Below, one piece after another: positions 33,422 through 43,225 of a DNA stretch of 64,000 nt. This DNA is from Neoaquamicrobium sediminum. Its GTDB lineage: Bacteria > Pseudomonadota > Alphaproteobacteria > Rhizobiales > Rhizobiaceae. The stretch lies in assembly GCF_013240295.1 (NCBI RefSeq), contig NZ_JABETK010000002.1, positions 1,054,001-1,118,000 of the forward strand, in the 5' to 3' direction. Made by a program: the position numbers and the translations under genes. Numbering within the stretch: position 1 is the stretch's first letter; the number at the start of each line of letters is the position of its first letter. The notes under the pieces are model-generated. The model was not told the origin of the DNA, searched no databases, and worked only from the letters and a program-made list of their open reading frames with translations.

Positions 33422-35202
33422 TCACGCCAGCGCGGCGTCGAGCACCCTGAACTGAACCGAACGCGCACCATTCCACCAGTTCGACGAGATCGTTCCCGCC
33501 ACATGCACGGTGCGGCCGCGATTGGCGTAGAGAAAATTGCCGAGATCGGTGGCGGCGGCGCGAAAGGCCATTGCCTGCATACGCGCCCCGGTCTGAGAAC
33601 GCAGATCGACGCGGATGTGGTTGGTGCCAACCTGCCGCGCGTCGGCAATCGTATGGCGGGGCAACACCAGCACCGGCTGCGCATGCCCCGCGCCGAACGG
33701 TCCCGCACTCTCGATGGCGTCGAGAAGATCGAAATTGGCGCCGTCTGCCGACAAGGCCGCGTCGACCTCCAGCGCTTCGCCGTCACGCAGTTTGGCGACA
33801 TCCTGCGCGGCCCATTCCTCGAAGAAGGCCCTCAGTTCGCCAAGGCGGGCGCGTTCGACGGTAATGCCCGCCGCCATAGCATGCCCGCCACCCTTGAGAA
33901 GCAGGCCGCGCTCGACGGCCGTCCGCACCATGCGGCCAAGGTCGAAGCCGGGGATCGAGCGGCCCGAGCCAGACCCGACGCCATTGGCGTTGAATGCGAT
34001 GGCAAAGGCCGGCCGGCGCGCATGCTCCTTCAGACGTGCCGCAAGCAGGCCGACCACGCCCTGATGCCAGTCGTCGCTCGCTGTGACGATGACCGCCGGG
34101 CCGTTGCCTGAGGAAAGCTCGGCGTCGGCTTCCGCGCGCGCCTGCTCCAGCATCACCTGCTCAAGCGCCTGGCGCTCGCTGTTCAGCCTGTCCAACGTCT
34201 CGGCGATTGTACGGGCCTCGACGGGATCGTCACCGGCCAGCAATCGGCTGCCAAGTGCTGCATCGCCGATGCGCCCGCCCGCATTGATGCGCGGCCCGAG
34301 GATGAACGAAAGATGATAGGGATTGAGCGGCTCGCCGATGCCAGACACCCGCGACAGCGCAGACAGGCCTGCATTGCCCAGCCGCCGCATGGCCAGCAGG
34401 CCCTTGACCACGAACGCCCTGTTGACGCCGACGAGCGGCACCACGTCACAGACGGTGGCGAGCGCCACGAGGTCGAGCCAACCGAGTAGATCAGGCGGCG
34501 GCGCGCCGTGGCCGCGCTCTCGCAACAGGCCCACGACACGCACCAGCGTGACGAACACGACGCCCGCCGCGCAAAGATGCCCCTGGCCGGAAAGGTCGTC
34601 CTCGCGGTTTGGATTGACGATGGCGACCGCCGCAGGCAGCGCGCCGCCCACCTGGTGATGATCGAGCACGACCACGTCGCCCCCGCCTCGTTGGCGGCAT
34701 CAATGGATGGCCCGCTGTTGGTGCCGCAATCGACGGTCACGATCAGCCGCGCGCCGCGCGAAACGAGTTCGCGCATGGCTTCCGGATTCGGCCCGTAACC
34801 CTCGAAAATGCGGTCGGGTATGTAGATTTCGGCATCGATCCCGTAATGGGCAAAGAAGCGCTTCATCAGCGCGGAGGATGCCGCGCCGTCCACATCGTAG
34901 TCGCCGAAGATCGCCACCTTCTCCCGGCGTGCCACGGCATCGGCAATGCGCGCGGCGGCCTTTTCCATGTCGGTCAACGAGCGCGGGTCCGGCAGGAGGT
35001 CGCGGATGGTCGGATCGAGAAAGCGCGCCGCTCCGTCCTGGTCGACCCCGCGCCCGGCCAGTACGCGCGCCACGATGTCGGGCACGCCGTGGCTCTGGGC
35101 GATCGCCATGGCGATGTTTTCTTGCCGCTGGTCGAGCCTGTGGGCCCACGCCAGCCCGGTCGCCGATTGGCGTACGTCGAGGAAAAAGCGCCGTTCCGTC
35201 AT
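33422..35202 (-). CDS. recJ: single-stranded-DNA-specific exonuclease RecJ, frameshifted
   Basis: 5'-3' single-strand exonuclease of the DHH family, acting in recombination and mismatch repair. About 594 residues. Motifs are VAIFGDYDVDGAASSALMKR, IVTVDCGTNS, VVVLDHHQVGGALP, the DHHA1 GGGHAMAAG and a C-terminal OB domain. The frame breaks at a C5 run (34680-34684; G5 on the coding strand). A sixth G restores NEAGGDVVVLDHHQ, the central DHH motif. Both halves are otherwise intact, so the shift is probably a sequence error. Confidence 0.94.
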
Positions 35203-35319
35203 GTCCGCTCCGGATTCATGACATCAAATTAGGCGTTGAAGCGTCGGATTCCAAAGGGGAATCGGCCGAAACTGACAAAGCCGCCCGCTTGCGCGCGATC
35301 CGTTCCCGGACACCGACGG

Positions 35320-36297
35320 TCAGAACTTGTCCAGATCCTGATGCCGCGCCTTGATCTCGCGCACGGTGCCGGAGGATGAGCGCATCACGATCGTATGCGT
35401 CTGGATCGAATCGCGGCCGAACTTCACGCCAGCGAGCATGTTGCCGTCGGTCACGCCGGTCGCGGCGAAAAGCACGTCGCCGCGCGCCATCTCGTCCATC
35501 GCATAGACCTTGTTGGGGTCGGCGATGCCCATCTTCGCAGCGCGTGCGATCTTTTCCTCGGTGTTGAGCTGCAGCCGCCCCTGCATCTGGCCGCCGATGC
35601 AGCGCAGCGCCGCAGCAGCCAGCACGCCCTCCGGCGCGCCTCCGGTGCCGAGATAGATGTCGATGCCGGTCTCATCCGGATCGGTGGTGTGGATGACGCC
35701 GGCGACATCGCCGTCACCGATCAGCCGGATCGCCGCGCCAGTGGCGCGCACGGCTTCGATGAGTCGCGCGTGGCGCGGCCTGTCGAGAATGCACGCGGTG
35801 ATCTCGCCCACAGGCACGCCCTTGGCCTTGGCGAGGTTCTCGATGTTTTCCTGGGCCGAAGCGTCGATGTCGACCACGCCGGCCGGATAGCCCGGCCCCA
35901 CCGCGATCTTGTCCATATAAACGTCGGGTGCGTAGAGCAGGCTGCCCTTCTCCGCGATAGCGATAACGGCCAGTGAGTTGGGCAGGTTCTTGGCGCAGAT
36001 CGTGGTGCCCTCGAGCGGATCGAGCGCGATGTCGACGCCCGGTCCCTCACCCGTTCCCACTTCCTCGCCGATGTAAAGCATCGGCGCCTCGTCGCGCTCG
36101 CCCTCGCCGATCACCACCGTGCCTTGGATCGGCAGCCTGTTGAGCTCCGAGCGCATGGCGTCCACGGCCACCTGGTCCGCAGCCTTCTCGTCACCACGTC
36201 CGCGCAGCCGTGCAGCAGCGACCGCGGCGCGCTCGGTGACGCGCACCAGTTCGAGGGTGAGGATACGGTCGAGACCGGGTGAAGCGGCTTTGGCCAT
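35320..36297 (-). CDS. glpX: class II fructose-1,6-bisphosphatase
   Basis: Gluconeogenic phosphatase making fructose 6-phosphate. About 325 residues from the ATG at 36297; a second ATG six bases upstream (36303) sits too close to the AGGA ribosome binding site. Conserved parts are VVIGEGERDEAPML, IALDPLEGTTICAK, YMDKIAVG, IRLIGDGDVAGVI and GTGGAPEGVLAAAALRCIGG. This is the GlpX (lithium-sensitive, class II) type. Lies next to recJ, and hom is 1.5 kb upstream; hom-glpX-recJ is a common rhizobial gene order. Confidence 0.95.
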   Translation of the reverse strand: MAKAASPGLDRILTLELVRVTERAAVAAARLRGRGDEKAADQVAVDAMRSELNRLPIQGTVVIGEGERDEAPMLYIGEEVGTGEGPGVDIALDPLEGTTICAKNLPNSLAVIAIAEKGSLLYAPDVYMDKIAVGPGYPAGVVDIDASAQENIENLAKAKGVPVGEITACILDRPRHARLIEAVRATGAAIRLIGDGDVAGVIHTTDPDETGIDIYLGTGGAPEGVLAAAALRCIGGQMQGRLQLNTEEKIARAAKMGIADPNKVYAMDEMARGDVLFAATGVTDGNMLAGVKFGRDSIQTHTIVMRSSSGTVREIKARHQDLDKF

Positions 36298-36469
36298 CGT
36301 CATTTCCTGCGTGGGATCCTGTATGTACCCGATCGGGCGCACCCGTTCTGTCAAAGCGGAACGCGGGCCGCAAGGGCGTTTCAGCGCGGTTTGAAACATC
36401 AATCGATTGAATATTGATGACACTCCGCAACCGGCATCGAAATACACGGCCGACCACTCACAGGCCCGG

Positions 36470-36964
36470 TCACGCGGAAAGACGCCGCGCAAGGAAGCTG
36501 CGCCATGCGAGCCAGAGCACAACCGCCGCGATCGCCGCCGCCAGGCTCATTCCCATCCACGGATGAGGTCCGTCGAAGAACACCTCGTGCATGATCCGGC
36601 CCGGTAGGAAACTGAAACCGCCTGCAATGACCAGCGCACCAAGATAGAGGCTCTGCATCGTTCGTCGGTGTTCCAGGATGCGCTTGCGTCGCGCCGCGCG
36701 GATACCGCTATACAGGGACCACAAGGTGATAATCGAAAGCAGGTGGATTGGGCTCCACGGGCCGACGAGCCGTATTGTGTGAATGAAGAAGGACGTGATG
36801 GCCACGACAAGCATCAGCACGACCCAGATCTTTCCAGCCATGCGGTGGGCCCTGTCACCCTTCGCCCTGAAAAGAACCAGGCCGCCGAGCAGGAAAGCCA
36901 ACACGGCAATGGCAACATGAATCTGTATGGCGAAGCTGGCGTTCTGAAGCGGTGCGAGGGTCAT
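36470..36964 (-). CDS. DUF2306 family membrane protein
   Basis: 164-residue integral membrane protein with four predicted helices: IQIHVAIAVLAFLLGGLVLF, WVVLMLVVAITSFFIHTI, LYLGALVIAGGFSFLPG and a C-terminal AAIAAVVLWLAWRSF. The pattern HRMAGKIWV plus HRRTMQSLYLGALVIAG is typical of DUF2306. Function unknown. It is divergently transcribed from a membrane LytTR regulator only about 110 bases away, which suggests a regulator-target pair. Confidence 0.88.
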   Translation of the reverse strand: MTLAPLQNASFAIQIHVAIAVLAFLLGGLVLFRAKGDRAHRMAGKIWVVLMLVVAITSFFIHTIRLVGPWSPIHLLSIITLWSLYSGIRAARRKRILEHRRTMQSLYLGALVIAGGFSFLPGRIMHEVFFDGPHPWMGMSLAAAIAAVVLWLAWRSFLARRLSA

Positions 36965-37077
36965 GGATCAGGTCCTTGTATTCGGTTCGTCGCAGGTTCG
37001 TCCCTGCGCCACGCTTGACCTGCCCGCCGCGACCGCGTTTCCTCAAATCGAACTTCGTCAAAGGCCGGATCTGCTTC

Positions 37078-37848
37078 GTGAGAGACAACGCACTGCAATT
37101 CACGATGCGCGAAATGCAGCGCGTCGCGGCGTCGCCATTGCCATGGGCGGCGCTGGCCGGCGCAGCACTCGTTCTGGGAATGGTCGGGCCGTTCGGCACC
37201 TACGAAAGCCTGCGCCTTCCCGCGAGGCTCGCCTATTGGGCGGCAATCGTCGTTTCGACCTACTTCCTGGGCTTCGCCGTCGTATCCCTGCTGGAAAAAG
37301 CCATCTTCGCGAAGCGGCCGGGTCCTGCCGGCTTCGCGCTGATCGGCGCAATGGCCGGGGTTCCGGTCGCCCTTTTCGTCTGGGTGCTGAACCGCCTCGT
37401 CTACGGCACGGACGTGGTATTCCTGCTGCCGCTGACCCTCTACGTCATGGCCATCGCCGCGGTGTCATCCGGCGTGATAGCCTTCTTCTCCGCGCGACTG
37501 GCGCACGCGCCGGCGCCTGCGCAACCCAGCGCCCAACGGCCAAAGCTGATCGAGAGGCTGCAGCCCCGGCTGCGCGGCAAGCTGCTCTATCTTTCCATGC
37601 AGGATCACTACGTGGAGGTCGTGACCGACAAGGGTTCCGAACTCATCCTCATGCGCATGTCGGACGCCGTCGACGAGACGGCGCCCGTCGAAGGCCTGCA
37701 AATCCACAGGTCCTATTGGGTAGCCAGCAACGCGGTCACCGGAACCACGCGTCGCGACGGTCGGCTCATTCTGCGCATGTCTGATGGCGCCGAATTGCCG
37801 GTCAGCCGCAACCGTATCGGCGCGGTAAAGGACGCGGGGCTCGCCTGA
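37078..37848 (+). CDS. membrane-bound LytTR-family DNA-binding regulator
   Basis: About 256 residues. Four predicted helices (about 22-38, 52-75, 84-104 and 112-138) are followed by a LytTR DNA-binding domain (about 156-252) with LQPRLRGKLLYLSMQDHYVE, MRMSDAVDET and HRSYWVA. It resembles membrane LytTR regulators that sense an envelope signal and bind DNA directly. The GTG at 37078 is one possible start; an ATG at 37105 is another and still keeps all helices. Probable target: the divergent DUF2306 gene and itself. Confidence 0.88.
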   Translation: MRDNALQFTMREMQRVAASPLPWAALAGAALVLGMVGPFGTYESLRLPARLAYWAAIVVSTYFLGFAVVSLLEKAIFAKRPGPAGFALIGAMAGVPVALFVWVLNRLVYGTDVVFLLPLTLYVMAIAAVSSGVIAFFSARLAHAPAPAQPSAQRPKLIERLQPRLRGKLLYLSMQDHYVEVVTDKGSELILMRMSDAVDETAPVEGLQIHRSYWVASNAVTGTTRRDGRLILRMSDGAELPVSRNRIGAVKDAGLA

Positions 37849-37857
37849 ACCCTCGGC

Positions 37858-39171
37858 TCAGGCCGCCCGTTCGATGCGGATGACCTGCGGCTTGTCGACG
37901 AGGTGGCCGTCCTTGGTGACCGCGTCGACGGCCTTGCGCACGGCCGCTTCCGTAGTCTCGTGCGTGACAAGGATCACCGTTTTCTGGCTCTCGGTGTTCG
38001 CGCCGTTGGCGTGCTGGACGATCGATTCCAGCGAAATCTCGTTCTCCGCCATGCGCTTGGCGATGGCGGCGAAGACGCCGGTACGGTCATGCACCGTCAG
38101 GCGGATGAAATAGCCGCCCTCATGGGTGCGCATGCGCGCCTTCTTGTAAGGCGTCAGTTCCTTGACCGGCCGGCCGAACACCGGGCCATGCTGGAAACCG
38201 GGCCTCGCCTTGGCAATGTCGGCCACGTCGCCGACAACCGCCGACGCCGTCGCGTTACCGCCGGCGCCAGGACCGGACAGAAGCAGTTCGCCCAGAATGT
38301 CGGTCTCGATCGCCACTGCGTTGGTCACGCCGTGAACCTGCGCGATGACGGACGCCGTCGGCACCATCGTCGGGTGCACCCGCTGCTCGATGCCGCTCTC
38401 CGTGCGCTGCGCGACGCCCAGCAGCTTGATGCGATAGCCGAGTTCGCCCGCTGCGCGGATATCGGCCTGGGTAATATTGGAAATGCCTTCCATATAGATG
38501 TCGTCGGCCGAGATGCGGCTGCCGAAGGCAAGGCTGGTCAGGATCGCCAGCTTGTGCGCCGTATCGTGCCCCTCAATGTCGAAGGTCGGGTCTGCCTCCG
38601 CATAGCCCAGCCGCTGCGCGTCCTTGAGGCAGTCCTCGAACGAGATGCCTTCGGCTTCCATGCGCGTCAGGATGTAGTTGCACGTGCCGTTGAGAATGCC
38701 GAACACACGCGTGACCGCATTGCCGGCCATCGCTTCGCGCATGGTCTTGATGACCGGGATACCGCCAGCCACCGCCGCCTCGTAGTTGAGCAGCACGCCC
38801 TTCGCCTCGGCGATCTTGGCAAGCGCCAGGCCATGGCGGGCCAGCAACGCCTTGTTGGCCGTCACCACGTGGTGGCCGGCTTCCAGCGCCGCGGTCACGC
38901 AAGCCAGCGCAGGCCCCTCGTCGCCGCCGATCAGCTCGACGAAAACGTCAATGCCGTCCCAGGCGGCAAGCTCAGCGGGATCGTCGAACCATTGCGCGGC
39001 CGAAAGGTCGACACCGCGGTCCCGACCGCGCGTGCGTGCCGAAACACCGGTGACCTCAATCGGCCTGCCGCATTGCCGGGTCAGTTCGCTGGCCTTCTCG
39101 GCAAGGACGCGGGCCACGCTGGCACCGACGGTGCCCAACCCGGCAATTCCAACACGCAATGCTTCGCTCAT
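37858..39171 (-). CDS. hom: homoserine dehydrogenase
   Basis: NAD(P)-dependent reduction of aspartate semialdehyde to homoserine for threonine and methionine. About 437 residues from the ATG at 39171 (an upstream in-frame ATG at 39189 would add six). Features are the nucleotide fold RVGIAGLGTVGASVA, HVVTANKALLARHG, the active-site region GGIPVIKTMREAMAG and FGILNGTCNYILTRM. A C-terminal ACT domain (LTVHDRTGVFAAIAKRMAEN) implies feedback control, commonly by threonine. An aminotransferase gene lies just upstream on the same strand. Confidence 0.96.
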   Translation of the reverse strand: MSEALRVGIAGLGTVGASVARVLAEKASELTRQCGRPIEVTGVSARTRGRDRGVDLSAAQWFDDPAELAAWDGIDVFVELIGGDEGPALACVTAALEAGHHVVTANKALLARHGLALAKIAEAKGVLLNYEAAVAGGIPVIKTMREAMAGNAVTRVFGILNGTCNYILTRMEAEGISFEDCLKDAQRLGYAEADPTFDIEGHDTAHKLAILTSLAFGSRISADDIYMEGISNITQADIRAAGELGYRIKLLGVAQRTESGIEQRVHPTMVPTASVIAQVHGVTNAVAIETDILGELLLSGPGAGGNATASAVVGDVADIAKARPGFQHGPVFGRPVKELTPYKKARMRTHEGGYFIRLTVHDRTGVFAAIAKRMAENEISLESIVQHANGANTESQKTVILVTHETTEAAVRKAVDAVTKDGHLVDKPQVIRIERAA

Positions 39172-39220
39172 GCCCCCGGCATCCTTCATATTCGGCAGTC
39201 AGTTCGGTCGGCTATCGCGA

Positions 39221-40437
39221 TCAGCGCCTGGCGTTCAGCGCGACCACGTTGTCGGGCGCCTCCCCGGCAGAACCGAGAAAACGCTTGATGTTGCGGGCGG
39301 CCTGACGGATGCGGTGCTCGTTCTCGACCAGCGCGATGCGCACGAAATCGTCACCATGTTCGCCAAAGCCTATGCCGGGCGCGACCGCGACATCGGCCTT
39401 CTCGACCAGCAGCTTGGAGAATTCCAGCGAACCGAGGTGGCGGAACGATTCCGGGATCGGCGCCCAGGCAAACATCGTCGCTGCCGGCGCCGGGATTTGC
39501 CAGCCCGCACGCGCGAACGCATCCACCATCACGTCCCGACGACGATGGTAGACCCCCTCACCTCATCGACGTCCGAGCCGTCGCCGTTCAGCGCCGCCGT
39601 CGCGGCCACCTGGATAGGCGTGAACGCGCCATAGTCGAGATACGACTTCACCCGCGTCAGCGCCGCGATCAGCCGCTCGTTGCCGACCGCGAAGCCCATG
39701 CGCCAGCCGGGCATGGAAAAGGTCTTGGACATCGAGGTGAACTCGACTGCGACATCAAGAGCGCCCGGCACCTGCAGAATGGACGGCGGTGGCGCGCCGT
39801 CGAAATAGATCTCCGCATAGGCCAGGTCGGACAGAATGATGATGTCGTTCTTCTTCGCGTAGGCGACGACGTCCTTGTAGAAGTCGAGCGAGGCGACATG
39901 CGCGGTCGGGTTCGACGGGTAGTTCAGGATCAGCGCCAACGGCTTCGGGATCGAGTGCCGTACGGCGCGTTCCAGCGCGGGGATGAAATCGTTGTCCGGC
40001 TCGACCTTCATCGAACGGATAACGCCACCCGACATGATGAAGCCGAACGCATGGATCGGATAGGTCGGGTTCGGGCACAGAACGACATCACCCGGCGCGG
40101 TGATCGCCTGCGCCATGTTGGCGAAGCCTTCTTTGGAGCCGAGCGTGGCAACGATCTGCCGCTCGGGGTCGAGCTTCACCCCGAAACGGCGGGCATAATA
40201 GGCCGCCTGCGCGCGCCGCAGACCGGGAATGCCACGCGACGACGAGTAGCGGTGCGTACGCGGGTCACGCACCACGTCGCAAAGCTTGTCGACGATCGAT
40301 TTCGGCGTCGGCAGGTCGGGATTGCCCATCCCAAGGTCGATGATGTCGGCACCATTGGCTCGTGCCGCGCCTTTGAGGCGATTGACCTGCTCGAACACGT
40401 AGGGCGGTAGCCGACGAACCTTGTGAAACTCTTCCAT
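39221..40437 (-). CDS. PLP-dependent class I/II aminotransferase, frameshifted
   Basis: About 405 residues, of the type annotated as LL-diaminopimelate or aspartate aminotransferase (AlaC-like) in rhizobia. The start MEEFHKVRRLPPYVFEQVNR is typical. Further motifs are DLGMGNPDLPTP, NPTYPIHAFGF, NYPSNPTAHVA and the PLP-lysine region TSMSKTFSMPGWRMGF. The frame breaks at a C5 run (39553-39557; G5 on the coding strand). A sixth G gives DVDEVRGVYHRRRDVMVDAF and joins the rest through GIGFGEHGDDFVRIALVEN to the stop at 39221. Gene order with hom suggests amino acid synthesis. The amino donor/acceptor pair is not readable from the sequence. Confidence 0.92.
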
Positions 40438-40507
40438 GGGGAGATCCCGTTGCATGGGGGCGTTAGGACGCGGCCTATACACCCGTTTGGGGAATCGGTC
40501 GATAGCG

Positions 40508-40912
40508 TCACTCGCCTTCGATTTCGCGCAGGGCCTCGGCTGCGTGGCTGCGCCCCAGCCGGCGAAGCTCGGCGCTGCTGTTCGGCGCGGAGCCCCGTCC
40601 CTGCGCCGCCACCTGCGCGCGCTTTTCGCGAAGTTCGCTCGCGGTTTCGGACCTCTGCCGCGACGTGATCTGGGATGCGGCGGGCTTGGGTATGATATTG
40701 AGATTGGGATAGGTGCCGGGCTGCGAAAAAGCAGGCCCCGTATCGGCGGGTGCCATGCCTGCGGCCGACTGCGTGTCGGCGGCGGCGGGTTGCGGCTGCA
40801 GCGCGGCCTCCGGCACCGCATCGGCGAAATTGGTTGTCGTGCAGCCGGCAAGCGCAATCGCCATAGCGGCGCCGCCGAATGCAAAAATGTCGAGGATACG
40901 CCGCGCTGTCAT
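40508..40912 (-). CDS. hypothetical lipoprotein
   Basis: 134-residue protein with a signal peptide and lipobox ALAGC (IALAGCTTTNFADA). The mature part is Ala/Pro-rich and low in complexity, then a basic helical end (SELREKRAQVAAQ, AELRRLGRSHAAEALRE). No domain recognised. Divergent from phaC and co-oriented with the aminotransferase and hom. Confidence 0.78.
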   Translation of the reverse strand: MTARRILDIFAFGGAAMAIALAGCTTTNFADAVPEAALQPQPAAADTQSAAGMAPADTGPAFSQPGTYPNLNIIPKPAASQITSRQRSETASELREKRAQVAAQGRGSAPNSSAELRRLGRSHAAEALREIEGE

Positions 40913-41027
40913 TCTTCCACCTTATGGCACTTATAGATGCTCGGGCCGACACGCACCAGCGGTATGCTGCCCTTGGGTCCCATGGTATTGTGTCAACAAA
41001 ACGCTCCAGGGAGGACGGACGTATAGC

Positions 41028-42859
41028 ATGGCCAAAAGCGACGATTCGGGCAGCGACCAGAAAAAACAACACTCTTCGGTCGATCAGTATCTGGTCAAGG
41101 ACCCGGAACGCTTTGCCGTCAACCTTGCACGCGCCGTAGAAGAAGCCGGCAAGGCTGCCGCCGCATGGACCGGACCGCGCGAGAAGGGTGAAGTGCGCGA
41201 CACCATGGCCGAGCCGATGACCGACATGGTCAAGACTTTCTCCAAGCTGACCGAATACTGGCTCTCCGATCCCGCCCGCGCGCTCGAGGCCCAGACGAGG
41301 CTCTTCTCCGGCTATATGGATGTCTGGTCGAACGCGATCCGGCGCATGAACGACACCGAAATCGAGGACGCCGTGAAGCCCGAGAAGGGCGACAAGCGCT
41401 TCCAGGACCCGGAATGGGGCCAGAACGCCTTCTTCGACTTCATCAAGCAGGCCTATCTGGTCACCTCTCGCTGGGCCGGCGACCTGGTGGAACACGCGAG
41501 GGGCTGGACGACCACACGCGCCACAAGGCGCAGTTCTACGTGAGGCAGATCACCCAGGCGATCTCGCCGTCCAACTTCCTGCTCACCAACCCGGAAATCT
41601 TCCGCGAGACGGTGGCGAGCAACGGCGAGAACCTGGTGCGCGGCATGAAGATGCTGGCCGAGGACATCGCCGCCGGCCATGGCGACCTCAAGCTCAGGCA
41701 GGCCGATAATTCCAGCTTCGAGGTCGGCAGGAATATCGCGACGACCCCCGGCAAGGTGATCGCGCGCAGCGACGTCGCCGAGATCATCCAGTACGAGCCG
41801 TCGACCGACAAGGTGCTCAAGCGCCCGCTGCTGATCTGTCCGCCCTGGATCAACAAGTTCTACATTCTCGACCTCAACCCGGAGAAATCCTTCATCCGCT
41901 GGGCGGTCGAACAGGGTCATTCGGTCTTCGTCATCTCCTGGGTCAACCCCGACCAGCGCCACGGGCGCAAGGACTGGGAGGCCTATATCCGCGAAGGCAT
42001 CCAGTTCGGGCTGGACACGGTCGAGGAAGCGACCGGCGAGCGCGAGGTCAACGCGATTGGTTATTGCGTCGGCGGCACGCTGCTGGCGGCTGCCCTGGCG
42101 CTGATGGCGCGCGAGGGCGACGAGCGGATCAAATCCGTCACCTTCTTCACCACGCAGGTCGACTTCACCTATGCCGGCGACCTTAAGGTCTTCGTCGACG
42201 AGGAGCAGATCGCAGCGCTCGAGCGGTCGATGGAAGGCAAGGGTTTTCTGGACGGCACGAAGATGGCGACGGCCTTCAACATGCTGCGCGCCGGCGATCT
42301 CATCTGGCCCTATGTCGTCAACAACTACATGCGCGGCAAGGAGCCGATGCCGTTCGACCTGCTCTACTGGAACTCCGATTCCACGCGGATGAGCGCGGCA
42401 AACCACTCCTTCTACCTGCGCAACTGCTATCTCGAAAACAATCTGATCCAGGGAAAGATGAAGCTTGCCGGCCGCACCCTGTCGCTGGCCGATGTGACGA
42501 TCCCCGTCTACAACCTCGCCGCGCGCGAGGATCACATCGCCCCGGCCCGCTCGGTGTTCCTCGGCTGCCGCTTCTTCGGCGGCGAGGTCGACTATGTGAT
42601 GGCCGGCTCCGGCCACATCGCAGGCGTCGTAAACCCGCCCGCGGCGAAGAAGTACCAGCACTGGACCGGCGGCAAGCCGGAAGGCGACTTCGAAGGTTGG
42701 GTCGCCAACGCCACCGAGAATCCCGGCTCGTGGTGGCCGCACTGGCAAGCCTGGATCGAAAAGCAGGACGCCAGCACGAGCAAGGCGCGCAAGCCCGGCG
42801 GCACGAAGCTGAAACCGATCGCCGATGCACCGGGCGAATACGTCCGGGTGCGGGTGTAG
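41028..42859 (+). CDS. phaC: class I poly(3-hydroxyalkanoate) synthase, frameshifted
   Basis: Polymerises 3-hydroxyacyl-CoA into PHA storage granules. About 610 residues. The N-terminal domain has [19 protein letters not shown]; the lipase-like box is [15 protein letters not shown] with the catalytic Cys. Later parts include [44 protein letters not shown] (Asp region) and [12 protein letters not shown] (His). The frame breaks in AGGGG at 41499-41503; one added base joins GDLVEHA to [17 protein letters not shown], a highly conserved stretch. An AGGGAGGA lies 12 bases before the ATG. No phaA, phaB or phasin gene is in the window. Confidence 0.94.
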
Positions 42860-42921
42860 GCGCTGCCCGTCGGCTATGGCTGCAGCCCCGTTCCTTGGAA
42901 TGCGGCGACTTATTCACCATT

Positions 42922-43052
42922 CCGGCATGGATCCTCGGGTCAAGCCCGAGGATGACGAACCGGAAAAGTGACCTACCAAGTTCGTGTCCGCTGGCGATTG
43001 TCACGACTCTCAATGTCGTCATCCTCGGGCTTGACCCGAGGATCCATGCCGG
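42922..43052. repeat. pair of 36-bp inverted repeats, each itself palindromic
   Basis: Two copies of one element, 42922-42957 and 43017-43052, are exact reverse complements separated by 59 bases. Each contains ATCCTCGGG-loop-CCCGAGGAT, able to form a nine-base-pair hairpin. They lie in the phaC-tig gap (42860-43225), which holds no gene. The same core recurs at 49.5 kb. It resembles the short dispersed palindromic repeats of rhizobial genomes. A role as terminator or mobile remnant is possible but unproven. Confidence 0.85.
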
Positions 43053-43177
43053 AACAGCACATCTGGCACGGGGGCCACGGAAAAACACGTGACCTGACCA
43101 TTCGACCAAACCTCATTTCGAGGTGGGTTGAGGCAAGCTGCAACGTCCTGCCTCGTTTTCATGCGGCCCTGAAACGA

Positions 43178-43203
43178 AAAAGGCCGCCCGGAGGCGGCCT
43201 TTT
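43178..43203 (-). terminator. rho-independent terminator for tig
   Basis: Stem AGGCCGCC/GGCGGCCT with loop CGGA, flanked by A's on the left and T's on the right, 23 bases past the tig stop. On the minus strand the hairpin is followed by TTTTTCG. The symmetric flanks would also allow it to act on plus-strand transcripts from phaC. Confidence 0.8.
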
Positions 43204-43225
43204 CATTGTCGGATGACAGCGCCGG

